From: an uncultured Chlorobiaceae bacterium
Lineage (GTDB): Bacteria > Bacteroidota > Chlorobiia > Chlorobiales > Chlorobiaceae
NCBI GenBank assembly: GCA_903824045.1
Contig: CAIJVD010000001.1
Location: 1 to 60,659, forward strand
DNA length: 60,659 bases
Reading direction: 5' to 3'
Positions 44,300-54,055 of the stretch are shown here, one piece after another. Position 1 is the first letter of the stretch, and every line of letters starts with the position of its first letter. Position numbers and translations under genes: made by a program. Below the pieces are notes generated by a model. That model was not told where the DNA came from. It saw nothing but the letters and a program-made list of their open reading frames with translations, and did no database searches.

Positions 44300-44767
44300 A
44301 TGAACACTGTGAAACCTTTACTGAGAAGCCTTATCATCCCGGCCCTGTTTTTTATGGGCGCATGCAGTAGCGAAAAGAGTTTCGTTGAAGCACCGCCACC
44401 ACCTCCGCCACCCAAACCAGCACCAGCCATCGTGCTGCCAGGTATGGCCGACCTCTTCTTTGATTTTGACAAATCGGAGCTTCGTACGGATGGCCGGGAA
44501 CAGTTGCAGACAAATTCAAAATGGCTGCAGGCAAACACCTCTAAAAAACTCATTATTGAAGGGCATTGCGACGAAAGGGGCACCAATGAGTACAATCTGG
44601 CTCTTGGCGAACGCCGTGCAAACAGTGCAAGAGAGTATCTCATCAAACTCGGAATAGAGCCCGCGCGCATCAACACCGTGAGCTACGGAGAGGAGCGGCC
44701 GTTTGCAGCGGGGCACAACGAAAAGGCTTGGGCCCAGAACAGAAGGGACCACTTTGTTGCTGAATAG
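44300..44767 (+). CDS. pal: Peptidoglycan-associated lipoprotein (OmpA-like)
   Basis: 155 residues. The lipobox FFMGAC makes residue 22 the likely lipidated Cys. A Pro-rich linker (PPPPPPPKPAP) leads to the OmpA C-terminal domain with FDFDKSELRTDG, IIEGHCDERGTNEYNLALG and the peptidoglycan-binding RANSAREYLIKLGI. Pal tethers the outer membrane to peptidoglycan as part of the Tol-Pal system; tol genes are not in the window. A strong terminator follows directly. Confidence 0.92.
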   Translation: MNTVKPLLRSLIIPALFFMGACSSEKSFVEAPPPPPPPKPAPAIVLPGMADLFFDFDKSELRTDGREQLQTNSKWLQANTSKKLIIEGHCDERGTNEYNLALGERRANSAREYLIKLGIEPARINTVSYGEERPFAAGHNEKAWAQNRRDHFVAE

Positions 44768-44790
44768 AAGGGAGTGGACTTTTGATCCAA

Positions 44791-44827
44791 AAAGGGCAGG
44801 CAGCGAGTAGTGCCTGCCCTTTTTTTA
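44791..44827. terminator. Bidirectional terminator between pal and tatA
   Basis: The stem AAAGGGCAGGCA (44791-44802) pairs perfectly with TGCCTGCCCTTT (44811-44822) around an 8-nt loop. Plus-strand T run TTTTTTT follows; on the minus strand the stem is followed by TTTTT. It serves the convergent pal and tatA genes. Confidence 0.92.
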
Positions 44828-44855
44828 TTACCGGCAACCCGACACGATGGGGGCA

Positions 44856-45098
44856 TCAGGAGAGTTTCGCTGAACCGGCAGACTCAGTTGCCGCCGTAAC
44901 GCTCTCTGCAGGTTGTTTCTTCGGTGCTGGTGAATCAACGGCCTTGTTGATTTCATCTTCCAAATCGGCCTGCGCTTTCTTGAACTCACGCATTCCCTTG
45001 CCGAGGCCTCGCATCAGTTCCGGCAGTTTTTGAGGGCCGAAAAAGAGCAGCACAACAAAAAGTATAAGAAGCAGTTCCTGTCCGCCAAGTCCAAACAT
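44856..45098 (-). CDS. tatA: Sec-independent protein translocase TatA/E
   Basis: 80 residues from the ATG at 45098, with GGGGAGAG just upstream. A single N-terminal membrane helix ([28 protein letters not shown]) shows the F-G-P-x-K-L-P hinge of TatA. It is followed by an amphipathic helix ([21 protein letters not shown]) and an Ala/Pro-rich tail. It forms the pore component of twin-arginine export. tatC is not in the window. Confidence 0.92.
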   Translation of the reverse strand: MFGLGGQELLLILFVVLLFFGPQKLPELMRGLGKGMREFKKAQADLEDEINKAVDSPAPKKQPAESVTAATESAGSAKLS

Positions 45099-45234
45099 CT
45101 CTCTCCCCTTCAGGTTAGTTTTATTATAAGTGTGGCGCTCGTCAAATATACAAATGGGAGCTTCCGTTTGCACAAAATAAGATGTTGTTCACGCCGCATC
45201 AACAGGGTCGGCGGCAGCGAAAACCGGTTTACCT

Positions 45235-47301
45235 TCACTTGACAGCCGGCAGAGCCCTCTCCGCCTGAGAGCCGGTCTGGGCCTTGATATTGCCGAGATC
45301 CATGACAATGCCTGCAGAGTGCTGGAGCAGCACATCCTTCTCGATGTTGGCAGCAGTTGACGGACTCTGGATCCACAACTTTTCGATCTTCTTTATTGAC
45401 TCAATATCCGACTTGAAGTCTGTATCCTGAAGCGATACCGACTTCTTGCTGCGGATCCCTTCAAGGGTAGTCAAGTCGCGCCTGTAATCGAGGAAGAGGG
45501 GGCTTTTCGACGAACGATCCTGCTCTTTCTGGCGCAGAATCGCTATATCTTCAGGCTTGACGTCATTGAGCGGCTCGAAAGGGGCTCTGACAATGGTCGT
45601 CCATGGTAGACTGCTGGTATAGGTATCCTCACCGATGGTCGCCGGATCGATCATTGAGGGCATGGCGATATCCGGAACAACCCCCTTGTGCTGGGTGCTG
45701 CCGCCCGATATCCGGTAAAACTTCGCCATCGTCAGCTTGATCTGGCCAAGATCAGAGCTCTTGCCTTTAAGTTCAACCGGCCTGAAGAGCCTGATGATGC
45801 TCTGAACTGTCCCCTTGCCGAAGGTCCGCTCGCCGACGATCACTCCGCGGCCGTAATCCTGTATGGCGGCCGCAAAGATCTCGGAGGCCGATGCGCTGTA
45901 ACGGTTCACCAGCACCGCAAGCGGCCCGCTGTACTGCTCGCGGCTGTCTTCATCATTCAGGACAATGCTTCTGTCCTGAGAGTTGCTCACCTGTACCACC
46001 GGACCGCTTGGAATGAACAACCCTGTCACATAGACCGCCTCCTCGAGCGACCCGCCGCCATTGTTGCGCAGATCGATGACTATGCCGGCAACCTGCTCCG
46101 CTTTGAGCTCATCAAGGATCCGGGCAACATCACGGCTGGTGCTCGTATAGTTGCCGGTGTTCTGCTGCTGGCCCGCAAAATCGAGGTAGAATGAGGGGAT
46201 GGTTATCACGCCGATCTTCTTGCCGTTCTGCAGGATAATGCTTTTCTTGGCAGCCTGCTCCTCCAGGGTCACCTTGTCGCGCACAATCTCGAGCGTCTTG
46301 GCCGGACCCCTTCCGCCCTGGCTCGCTGGCAATACCTTCAGTCGAACAATGCTCCCCTTTTTACCGCGAATCAGCTTGACCACATCGGTAATCCTCCAGG
46401 CCGTCACGTCCACGATCTCGCCTGCCTTGCCCTGGCCGACGCCGATGATCTTGTCACCCTTTTTCAGCAGGTTGCCCCTGAAAGCAGGCCCGCCGGGAAT
46501 GATTTCGTTGACAACCGTGTTCTCACCCTCTGTCTGCAGCTTGGCGCCAATCCCTTCCAGCGAGCGGCTCATGTCGATCCGGAAGTTTTCGTACTCATCG
46601 GGCGAAAAGTAGCTGGTGTGGGGGTCGAAGGAGGTCGTAACCGCGTAGGTATAGACCTGGAAGGCATCCTCCGGCTTAATCCGGTTCAGCAGGTTCAGCC
46701 GGCTCGTAAAGCTTTTGGCAAGTGCAGCACGAATCGCCGTACCGCTCTCTCCGGAATATTTCTGGTTGAGCCACTGGTACTTCAGCTCCTTTCTCCAAAG
46801 CGCAGTCAGCTGCGCCTTGTCGGCAGGCCAGGGATCACTCTTGCGATCGAGCTCAAAGCTCTCCGGTTTCGAAAAATTGAATTTGACAGTATCGGCCGTC
46901 GCCTTCATGAAGCGCATCTTCTCTTTGGCACGCTTCAGAAAGAAGTTATAGATAGAAAAGCCAGCATTCGTCTTGCCGGCGAGAAACTCATCGTCGAGAG
47001 TTGTGCCATAGAGCTTTCGAAGAGAGTCGAGTTCGCTTGCAACGAAGTAGCTGCGGCTGCCGTCGAGGTTGTCGATGTAGCGCTTGAATATCTGCAGGGA
47101 GAGCGAATCGTTCACCGAGATCTTCCGGTAGTGGTTCCTCAGAAGATATTGGCCGATATGTTTTGTAGCCTCCTCCTCCGCCTCGGTCGCCCGGAGCGTG
47201 ACGACGGCAGGAACGACTGCTTTCGGCTTCAGCTTTGCAGCAAGCAGAGGCGAAATGCCCAACAACAGGAAAACAATGAGAAGCAGGCTTTTTCTGAACA
47301 T
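45235..47301 (-). CDS. prc: Tail-specific (C-terminal processing) protease, S41 family
   Basis: 688 residues, the length of Prc/Tsp. A signal peptide (LLLIVFLLLGISPLLAA) precedes a helical N-terminal domain. A PDZ domain lies at about 240-325 (IDMSRSLEGIGAKLQTEGEN, NEIIPGGPAFRGNLLKKGDKI). The S41 catalytic region has VIDLRNNGGGSLEEA and the nucleophile Ser and Lys in YSASASEIFAAAIQDYGRG and GERTFGKGTVQ. A C-terminal helical domain follows. It cleaves proteins from their C-termini in the periplasm, with roles in envelope quality control. Confidence 0.93.
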   Translation of the reverse strand: MFRKSLLLIVFLLLGISPLLAAKLKPKAVVPAVVTLRATEAEEEATKHIGQYLLRNHYRKISVNDSLSLQIFKRYIDNLDGSRSYFVASELDSLRKLYGTTLDDEFLAGKTNAGFSIYNFFLKRAKEKMRFMKATADTVKFNFSKPESFELDRKSDPWPADKAQLTALWRKELKYQWLNQKYSGESGTAIRAALAKSFTSRLNLLNRIKPEDAFQVYTYAVTTSFDPHTSYFSPDEYENFRIDMSRSLEGIGAKLQTEGENTVVNEIIPGGPAFRGNLLKKGDKIIGVGQGKAGEIVDVTAWRITDVVKLIRGKKGSIVRLKVLPASQGGRGPAKTLEIVRDKVTLEEQAAKKSIILQNGKKIGVITIPSFYLDFAGQQQNTGNYTSTSRDVARILDELKAEQVAGIVIDLRNNGGGSLEEAVYVTGLFIPSGPVVQVSNSQDRSIVLNDEDSREQYSGPLAVLVNRYSASASEIFAAAIQDYGRGVIVGERTFGKGTVQSIIRLFRPVELKGKSSDLGQIKLTMAKFYRISGGSTQHKGVVPDIAMPSMIDPATIGEDTYTSSLPWTTIVRAPFEPLNDVKPEDIAILRQKEQDRSSKSPLFLDYRRDLTTLEGIRSKKSVSLQDTDFKSDIESIKKIEKLWIQSPSTAANIEKDVLLQHSAGIVMDLGNIKAQTGSQAERALPAVK

Positions 47302-47482
47302 GTTTCTGAGGCGAAAAGTTATGAGCTGTCAGCCGCGAGAGGGTCTCGCAGTTCTTGAAAAGAGTACTATGAATAATGCCTTTTGCGAAAAAAAGGTTCA
47401 ACTCACAAGGATAATGCGCAATTATTACTCCAGAACCTCATAAACCAGGCACCGCAGGTCGAAAGAAAATGCGCAACGCCCT

Positions 47483-49024
47483 TCACTGCCGGGCATCGCC
47501 AAGTTCTGCTTTTGCTTTCGCCAGAGGATCGTCCGTCCATCCTCCTCCAAGGGCGGCGAAAAGCGCTGCACTATCCTGCAACTGGCGGGCCTCTGCCTGC
47601 AGGTAGCCGATGCGTGCCTGATGATACTGTATATCGGCAGTGAGCACCTGCAGGTAATTGACCATCCCCGCCTGATAATTTGCCTTGACAAGATCCATGG
47701 AGAGGCGGGCGTCCTGCACGGCACGAACTTCAATCGCTGTAACCTCGGCATCGTGCTCCAGAGCGCGCACAACATCTGCCACCTCTGCAAAAGCTGCCAG
47801 CAGGGTCTGGCGGTAGAGAGCCAGGCTCTGCTGATACGCATCAACAGCGGCCCTGCGGCGCCCGGAAAGGGTTCCGCCATTGAACAAGGGGGCAAGAGCA
47901 CTCCCACTGATCCCCCAGAGCGTGCTGCCACTATCCGTCAGCGTACTCATCATCCGGCTGTTGCGGCCATAGCTTGCGTTCAGGGTAAAACTCGGAAAAA
48001 GTGCGGCCGTGGCAACGCCAATCTCGGCGCTGGCTGCATGCAGGCGGGCCTCTGCAGCCAGAATATCAGGGCGCTGGCGAACGAGTTCAGAAGGCATGGA
48101 GAGCGGAAGCCGGCGCGGAAGCTCGAGCTCAGCCAAGCTGATCACTGGCGCCTGAAATTCGGCCGGCAGTTTGCCCTCAAGAGTGGCAAGAAGATGCTCA
48201 GCCTGGCTCAGCCTCTGCCGCAAAGGCGGAAGCGAGGCTTCAAGAGCGGCCTGCTGGGTGCGCAGAGCGAGCACGGCGCCATAGAGCGTCAGACCCGACT
48301 GATACTGTTTTTCGGCAATGGCAATCTGATCTTTCTCAAGGGCAATCATCTCTTCCACCGCCTCAATTTCATCATGATAGGCCGCGATGGCAACACAGGT
48401 ATTGACGATGTTGCCGGAGAGCATCATGTAGGTTCCAAGAGTGAGCGCCCTTTGCTGGTCGACCTGTGCAGAGAGGCCCTCTACGGCACGGCGCTGGCCG
48501 CCAAAAATATCAAGCGCGTAGCTGACAGAGGCCGAAAGCGTCGTCAGATTGAAGATCGTGGCTGGAGCAGAGCTTCCTATGGCTGCCGGAGAACTTTTCT
48601 GCCTCGACTGGCTGAAAAGAGCCCCTGCCTGGGGAAAAAATATTCCGGAACCTGCCCTCAGGTTATCCTGACTCTCGCGCAGGCTCGCCTGCGCCGCCTG
48701 CAAGCCGGGATTTAGGGCAAGAGCGTCGGCAACAGCGGCATCAAGCTTTGGGGAGTTGAAGAGGTGCCACCAGTTCGCAACTGCACTTGCACCGCTCTCA
48801 AACTGCTGGGAGTGGCCATTCACCGGCACGGTTTCTCGGGGATCGCCGCTGTTGTTGTAGTACTTTCCTCCCGGCGCTTCGGGGCGGACAAAATCAGGCC
48901 CGGCCGAGCATCCCGGCAAAATCGCCAGGAAAAGCGCCAGTGCTGCTCGCCAATGAGCGCGCCACACGGGGCGAATGCTTGAGCTATTTGCCAAGAGTGC
49001 CGCTCTCTTCACCAATGTAGACAT
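47483..49024 (-). CDS. NodT-type outer-membrane efflux lipoprotein (TolC family)
   Basis: About 513 residues from the ATG at 49024; a GTG at 49012 is also possible. A signal peptide with lipobox (ALALFLAILPGC) gives an outer-membrane lipoprotein, and two OEP repeats of TolC-type helices and strands follow (ANWWHLFNSPKLDAAVADAL, then MVNYLQVLTADIQYHQARIG near the C-terminus). It should form the outer-membrane channel for the ABC-HlyD exporter encoded just upstream; its start overlaps the end of the adaptor gene by about 40 bp. Confidence 0.88.
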   Translation of the reverse strand: MSTLVKRAALLANSSSIRPVWRAHWRAALALFLAILPGCSAGPDFVRPEAPGGKYYNNSGDPRETVPVNGHSQQFESGASAVANWWHLFNSPKLDAAVADALALNPGLQAAQASLRESQDNLRAGSGIFFPQAGALFSQSRQKSSPAAIGSSAPATIFNLTTLSASVSYALDIFGGQRRAVEGLSAQVDQQRALTLGTYMMLSGNIVNTCVAIAAYHDEIEAVEEMIALEKDQIAIAEKQYQSGLTLYGAVLALRTQQAALEASLPPLRQRLSQAEHLLATLEGKLPAEFQAPVISLAELELPRRLPLSMPSELVRQRPDILAAEARLHAASAEIGVATAALFPSFTLNASYGRNSRMMSTLTDSGSTLWGISGSALAPLFNGGTLSGRRRAAVDAYQQSLALYRQTLLAAFAEVADVVRALEHDAEVTAIEVRAVQDARLSMDLVKANYQAGMVNYLQVLTADIQYHQARIGYLQAEARQLQDSAALFAALGGGWTDDPLAKAKAELGDARQ

Positions 49025-49931
49025 CAACAAGTTGACCAGGATATATTGAAAGACCCTTCGGGGGTTCAAAGCTGAAAATGACCGGCAGAACACGCACATC
49101 GACCCGTTCGGCCCTCTGGCTGGAGAGTTCGATCTTGGGAGAGACGTTGGGCTGTATCCTTACAAATTTCAGAGGGAGGCTGATGGTTGTGCCGTGAATG
49201 AGCATACGGGCAGTGATACGTGAAGGGTCGGGAATGCGGTGAATCAGAATCTCATCGACGTAACAGCGCACAGCATACCCTCCGTTGAGGTTCCCCATGA
49301 CCAGTACCGGCTTGAAGCCGCCAGTATAGGTATCGTAGACGCCCAGGCTGGAGATGAAGCTGCCTACCGCTGTGTTGATGGAGAGAATCGAGCCGTCAGC
49401 GACAGCTTTGACTGCATATTTTCCAAGAATTGCGTTCGAGGCCTGATACTGCTTCTGTGCAAGCTGCAGGGTTGCCGAAGCGCCCTTTACCGCGTTTTGG
49501 GAAGTATCGAGCGCATCACGGCTAACCGATCTCGGATCGAGCGCCGATGAGGCCTTCAGCTTGCCATACTGGTCCTGAAGGCTTTTGAGGGTCGCCTTTG
49601 CCACATCAATCTGCGCGGCCGCAGACTGGGATGCGGCCCGCTGCACCGAGTCCTCCAGAATGAAGAGCGGCGTCCCCGCCTTAACCCGTTGACCTTCAAC
49701 CACCGCTATTTTAATGACCGTACCGGCGACTTCGGGATAGATGTTAACATTTGCCCCGCTGGTCTGAGCCGTCTCGATGATGCCGTTGGCGTAAATGCCC
49801 TTTTCATAGGGGTTCGACGCCGGCTTGAATGCCGGAGGCTGAGGCTTGGGCTGTATGCCGAGAATGTAGGCACTTGCGGAGCCGAGCACAATACCGATGA
49901 GGGCAAGCGTGATCAGGATTTTATTTCTCAT
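48984..49931 (-). CDS. HlyD/DevB-type membrane fusion protein
   Basis: 315 residues. One N-terminal membrane helix (ILITLALIGIVLGSASAYIL) is followed by a biotinyl-lipoyl-like half motif (VNIYPEVAGTVIKIAVVEGQRVKAGTPLFILED). A coiled-coil hairpin (about 95-165) and the second half with VADGSILSINTAVGSFIS come next, then a beta-barrel domain. It bridges the inner-membrane ABC transporter and the outer-membrane channel. The start overlaps the ATPase stop by 4 bp (ATGA). The cargo is unknown. Confidence 0.9.
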   Translation of the reverse strand: MRNKILITLALIGIVLGSASAYILGIQPKPQPPAFKPASNPYEKGIYANGIIETAQTSGANVNIYPEVAGTVIKIAVVEGQRVKAGTPLFILEDSVQRAASQSAAAQIDVAKATLKSLQDQYGKLKASSALDPRSVSRDALDTSQNAVKGASATLQLAQKQYQASNAILGKYAVKAVADGSILSINTAVGSFISSLGVYDTYTGGFKPVLVMGNLNGGYAVRCYVDEILIHRIPDPSRITARMLIHGTTISLPLKFVRIQPNVSPKIELSSQRAERVDVRVLPVIFSFEPPKGLSIYPGQLVDVYIGEESGTLGK

Positions 49932-50641
49932 GCAACTACTCCTTTCTGCGTGCCGTTTCTTTCGACGCGGGTAATTTTTCCATCTTCCATTCTCATTATG
50001 GTATCTGCATATTCATAGATCCTGCTGTCGTGGGTGACAATGATAATACATCGCTTCTCATTGAGAATGTTTGTTTTGACAAACTCGACAATCTTCCGGC
50101 CCGTATCACCATCCAGAGAGGCCGTTGGCTCATCAAATATAAGAATATCAGGATTGCTGGCTATGGCCCGGGCAATTGCCACCCGCTGCTGCTCGCCGCC
50201 GCTCAGCTTTACCGGCTGCAGCTCTGCCCGGTCCTTGAGCCCGACAATCTCCAGATAGTGAAGGGCAACCTTCAGCGCCTCATCCCAATCCATTTTTTTC
50301 AGAATCAGGGGAATCGCCACATTTTCAGCCGTGGTCAGCCGGGAAAAAAGATGATAGTCCTGAAAGACAAACCCGATCTTGTTCAGACGAAGATCGGCGA
50401 TATCGTCACCAGCCATCTTCCAGAGATCCTTCCCGTCGACAACAACATCTCCCGCGTCAGGCTTGAGAATCCCGGAAATCATGCTCAACAGCGTCGTTTT
50501 GCCGCTTCCTGAAGGGCCGACGATGTAGAGTATCTCTCCATACACAGCCTCAAAACTCGCATTGCAGACTGCGGTTTTTCTTGCCTCGCCCTCACCGAAC
50601 CACTTGCCGAGACCCGTTGTCCTGACTGCCACACTTGCCAT
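49928..50641 (-). CDS. ABC transporter ATPase, DevA/MacB type
   Basis: 237 residues from the ATG at 50641, 1 bp after the permease stop; GGGG lies just upstream. Walker A is [11 protein letters not shown] near 39-49, the Q-loop lies near [15 protein letters not shown], the signature is [16 protein letters not shown], Walker B is [12 protein letters not shown], and the switch His is in IIVTHDSR. It powers the DevC-like permease in export. The pattern fits the lipoprotein-translocase/DevA branch. Confidence 0.93.
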   Translation of the reverse strand: MASVAVRTTGLGKWFGEGEARKTAVCNASFEAVYGEILYIVGPSGSGKTTLLSMISGILKPDAGDVVVDGKDLWKMAGDDIADLRLNKIGFVFQDYHLFSRLTTAENVAIPLILKKMDWDEALKVALHYLEIVGLKDRAELQPVKLSGGEQQRVAIARAIASNPDILIFDEPTASLDGDTGRKIVEFVKTNILNEKRCIIIVTHDSRIYEYADTIMRMEDGKITRVERNGTQKGVVA

Positions 50642-50642
50642 A

Positions 50643-51785
50643 TCAGCCCCTGAAAATTTCAAAGGGTTGGATCCTCAGCACTTTACGCACGCCGATATAG
50701 CTCGAAAAACCGGCGATAACGAGGACCATCACAAAAGCAAAACCGAGAATGGGAAAGGATATCTGGGCCGCATAGTCCGGCATGCGCAGTTTAGCCAGAA
50801 TCATGAAGGTCGAAGCCAGCCCGACGCCCAGCCCATAACCGATAACGGAGGTGAATAAAGCCTGAAAAAGAATCATTGAAACCAGCTCGCCCCCCTTGGC
50901 GCCAATAGCCTTCAAGGCTCCGAACTTCTCAAGATTTTCAAGAATGAAGGTGTAGAAGGTCTGGCCTGAAATTGAGAGCCCTACTACAAAACTGATGGTC
51001 GTCATGAGCAGCACGTTCATGCCCAGCCCGGTCTTGAAGGTATAAAAATCGGTAATCTTGCTGACAAACTGCTCTCTGGTAAGCGCCTGATAGCCAAGCT
51101 TCTTTATCTCCTGCTGAATAAACGGAGTATCCGCATCGTTTTTCGGTTCTATCAGTATGAAGGATGTGGTATATCGCGCTGAGGGAATATAGCTGATGGC
51201 CCGGCTGTAGGTCGTGTAGAGTGTGGGAACGCCAAACAGCCCGGAAGAAGCGGCCTTTGCAATACCAACGACAACTCCCCTGTTGTCGTTGATCTCGAAT
51301 TCCGAGCCTACCGCCGGTCGGTCAAGCTTGCTGAATTCAGCGTCCTTGACCACCAGAAAGGCATTTTCTGCAAAAATATCCTCAATGTTTCCCTCAATCA
51401 TTTCGGGCCGGCCAAAAAGTGTCGCGTCATCCAGACCCACAACCGTCGCCGCCTGATAGGAGCCGTTTTTGAGCTTGACCAGTGCGCCGCCGAAATAGAG
51501 CGGCACGGCATATTTCACCCCGTTGATGCTTCTTGCCGACGAGAGCACGTAATCCGGCATCGGAATGCTGCTGGTGGCATTGTTGACCGCCGGATCCATG
51601 ACCCAGATTTTTGCACCGATGTTGAGCACCGATGATGAAGAGCGCTTGAGAATGCCCGAAAACATGGACATCATCATCACCATGAGAAACACGGCAAAGG
51701 TGATGCCCAACAGAAGCGCAAGAAACTTGCTCTTGTCGTTGATAAGAAGCTTAAGCGCTATTCTCAGAATTCCCGGCACCCGCAA
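50643..51785 (-). CDS. ABC exporter permease, DevC/FtsX family
   Basis: 380 residues. The N-terminal helix (KFLALLLGITFAVFLMVMMM) is followed by a large periplasmic domain (about 45-255) and three C-terminal helices with FtsX-like LEKFGALKAIGAKGGELVSMILFQALFTSVIGYGLG. This topology (1+3 helices) matches DevC and MacB-type permeases. It is the first gene of the permease-ATPase-HlyD-TolC operon. DevBCA systems export glycolipids in cyanobacteria; whether the cargo is similar here is unknown. Confidence 0.88.
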   Translation of the reverse strand: MRVPGILRIALKLLINDKSKFLALLLGITFAVFLMVMMMSMFSGILKRSSSSVLNIGAKIWVMDPAVNNATSSIPMPDYVLSSARSINGVKYAVPLYFGGALVKLKNGSYQAATVVGLDDATLFGRPEMIEGNIEDIFAENAFLVVKDAEFSKLDRPAVGSEFEINDNRGVVVGIAKAASSGLFGVPTLYTTYSRAISYIPSARYTTSFILIEPKNDADTPFIQQEIKKLGYQALTREQFVSKITDFYTFKTGLGMNVLLMTTISFVVGLSISGQTFYTFILENLEKFGALKAIGAKGGELVSMILFQALFTSVIGYGLGVGLASTFMILAKLRMPDYAAQISFPILGFAFVMVLVIAGFSSYIGVRKVLRIQPFEIFRG

Positions 51786-51823
51786 TTACCCGTTTATGTT
51801 ACTGTTTAAACTGCCAAACCCGC

Positions 51824-52300
51824 TCACTGCGCTTTGCGGGAGCTGTCATTGCCCTCGCCGCTGTCGGGCGAACTGCTGTTCCTGTCATCACGATGGCCTG
51901 CGCTTTTCGGCAGATCGGTGTCACGCAACTCCAGGTCATGCGACCGCCTTATCTCCTCCATCCGCTGCTTCCTGACGGTCTCGGGAAGAGACTCCTGTGT
52001 GACGACAACCCATGGACCGCTGTAATAGGAAGAGCGGTACCAGACGCTGTCATTGTACAGGTAGTAGAGGTTGTTATAATATAGTATATCATAAGGACTT
52101 CCCACGGCTGCGGGATAACCGTAGTTCGGCATGGCAACATAATTCGGCCGGGTATCGATCACAAAAGAGAGACCGCCCCACCCCCGGTAAGGCCTGCCCC
52201 ATCCGCGGCCATGATGCCACCCGTCAGCCCTGACCTCCATTGAAAGCGTGCCAAGAACTGCTCCGGCGATTGCGGCTGAGAGCAAAATCTTATGTCTCAT
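51824..52300 (-). CDS. Exported Tyr/Gly-rich protein of unknown function
   Basis: 158 residues. A signal peptide (KILLSAAIAGAVLGTLSMEVRA) precedes a Gly/His/Trp-rich stretch (WHHGRGWGRPYRGWGG) and a Tyr-rich region (YYNNLYYLYNDSVWYRSSYYSGPWVVV) followed by LPETVRKQR. The last 40 residues are highly polar and disordered in appearance. Similar Tyr-rich WYRSS-GPW proteins are scattered through gram-negative genomes without known function. It is 38 bp upstream of the exporter operon on the same strand and could be cotranscribed, so it may be an envelope component of that system. Confidence 0.7.
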   Translation of the reverse strand: MRHKILLSAAIAGAVLGTLSMEVRADGWHHGRGWGRPYRGWGGLSFVIDTRPNYVAMPNYGYPAAVGSPYDILYYNNLYYLYNDSVWYRSSYYSGPWVVVTQESLPETVRKQRMEEIRRSHDLELRDTDLPKSAGHRDDRNSSSPDSGEGNDSSRKAQ

Positions 52301-52576
52301 CGTTATGCTCCTATAAAAAAGGTTGAATGCCGGGAGAGCATGAAGGTGGGTGATTTCACCATGTCAACCGCCAAGCACTCTCGTCCATGGAGTTTGACGA
52401 CCTATTGCCAAATTTCCAGCATTAGAAACGATAAGCAACTTTTTTTTGAAAAACGCATGCTTTACCCGAGGAAAATCTTACGTTATAACTGCTATCGAAG
52501 CAATGAGTAACGACTCTCGTCAAGATCCTCTGAGCTTGCAGCGCATGATCTTTGCGGGCAATAACACAAAATAACA

Positions 52577-53212
52577 ATGAAGGTAATTGCAATAAACGGA
52601 AGCCCCCGCAAAGAGGGCAACACCTTTAACTCACTCTCGACAGTCGGCAAAGAGCTTCTGCAAAGCGGCATCGACTTTGAGATCATCCATGTCGGCGGCC
52701 AGGCCGTAAGGGGGTGCATGGCTTGCGGAACCTGCGCCAAAAACAGGGACGAACGGTGCACCATATCCAGCGACCCGGTGAATGAGTGGATTCAAAAGAT
52801 CAAGCCTGCTGACGGACTCATTCTCGCCTCGCCGGTCTACTATGCCGGCATTGCCGGTACCATGAAATGTTTTCTTGACCGTGCATTCTACGTCGCAGGT
52901 GCCAACGGCGGCATCTTCCGCCAGAAGGTTGCCGCAGCGGTTGTGGCCGTGCGCCGGACAGGCGGCTCCTCCACCTTCGACAGCCTCAACCACTATCTGA
53001 CATACTCGGAAATGATTCTGGCAACATCCACCTACTGGAACGTCACCCACGGAAGAGCTCCGGGCGAGGTCGAGCAGGACGGCGAAGGCGTGCAGACCAT
53101 GGAGGTGCTCGGACGGAACATGGCCTGGCTGCTCAAGATGCGCGAAGCGACAAAAGCGACGCTCCCTGCTCCGGAACCTGTCGAAAAGGTATGGACACAC
53201 TTCATCCGCTGA
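52577..53212 (+). CDS. Flavodoxin-fold NADPH-dependent FMN reductase
   Basis: 211 residues. The FMN phosphate loop is AINGSPRKEGNT at about 4-15. A cysteine set (GCMACGTCAKNRDERC) near 48-63 is typical of the flavodoxin-like family related to iron-sulfur flavoproteins. SPVYYAGIAGTMKCFLDR is the conserved flavin-contact loop. Members reduce FMN or small molecules in anaerobes. It lies 32 bp before the DUF1847 gene on the same strand, so an operon is likely. The substrate is unknown. Confidence 0.88.
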   Translation: MKVIAINGSPRKEGNTFNSLSTVGKELLQSGIDFEIIHVGGQAVRGCMACGTCAKNRDERCTISSDPVNEWIQKIKPADGLILASPVYYAGIAGTMKCFLDRAFYVAGANGGIFRQKVAAAVVAVRRTGGSSTFDSLNHYLTYSEMILATSTYWNVTHGRAPGEVEQDGEGVQTMEVLGRNMAWLLKMREATKATLPAPEPVEKVWTHFIR

Positions 53213-53244
53213 AATCAAGCGATGCCTGAAACGAAACCTTGAGT

Positions 53245-53925
53245 ATGGCCAAAAAGAAGCAACCAAAAGAACAAGATGCGCCCGCGCTGAGCTGTGCTGA
53301 GTGCGGCATCCTGAACTGTTACCGACAGAGTAGCCGCTTCCCGGAATTCTGCCTTACTGAAGCGGTCGAGCCTTCGGAACTCGACGAGATCACCAGCCAC
53401 TACAGAGGAGAGGGTATCGATGCGAGGATAGCAAGAGCATCGGCCGAAGTAGAGGGCACCTATTACGGCAAACTGACCCGCGTCGAGGAGATCATCGCCT
53501 TTGCAAACCGCATCGGAGCAAAGAAGATCGGTCTTGCAACCTGTATCGGCCTTTCGGAAGAGTCGCGCATCTTCATCAAGGTGCTGAAAGCCAATGGTCT
53601 CGAGCCATACTCGGTAATCTGCAAGGTCGGTTCCGTGGACAAATGCGAAGCCGACATACCCGACGACCTTAAAATCCAGAAGGGCACCCATGAATCCATG
53701 TGCAATCCGATCCTGCAGGCAAGGCTGCTCAATGGAGAAAAAACTGATCTGAACGTCATCATCGGCCTCTGCGTAGGCCACGACTCCCTCTTCATCAAAT
53801 ATTCCGACGCCCCCGTCACCACCCTCATCACCAAAGACCGCCTGCTCGGCCATAACCCCGCAGCAGCACTCTACACAAGCGGCTTCTACTACAAACGCCT
53901 CATGGAAGAGGGCCGCAATCTATAG
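53245..53925 (+). CDS. DUF1847 metal-binding protein
   Basis: 226 residues from the ATG at 53245; a TTG two codons earlier is less likely. The N-terminal CAECGILNC motif and further Cys at ICKVGSVDKCEAD, CNPILQA and GLCVGHDSLF are characteristic of DUF1847 proteins, which are thought to bind metal or an iron-sulfur cluster. The function is unknown. It follows the FMN reductase gene closely, and the two may form a redox pair. Downstream there is a 130-bp gap to the sulfate-binding protein gene. Confidence 0.85.
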   Translation: MAKKKQPKEQDAPALSCAECGILNCYRQSSRFPEFCLTEAVEPSELDEITSHYRGEGIDARIARASAEVEGTYYGKLTRVEEIIAFANRIGAKKIGLATCIGLSEESRIFIKVLKANGLEPYSVICKVGSVDKCEADIPDDLKIQKGTHESMCNPILQARLLNGEKTDLNVIIGLCVGHDSLFIKYSDAPVTTLITKDRLLGHNPAAALYTSGFYYKRLMEEGRNL

Positions 53926-54055
53926 GAGCGCAGACGGCATACCATCCTTACGGTATTTTTAGGGGATATGCTTGGAAACGCACCCGATATTGAGCTTTAT
54001 AGAGCTTTGTCACTACAAAAACAGAGCCTGTCCGCTCAATATTCAGGAGAATTTC

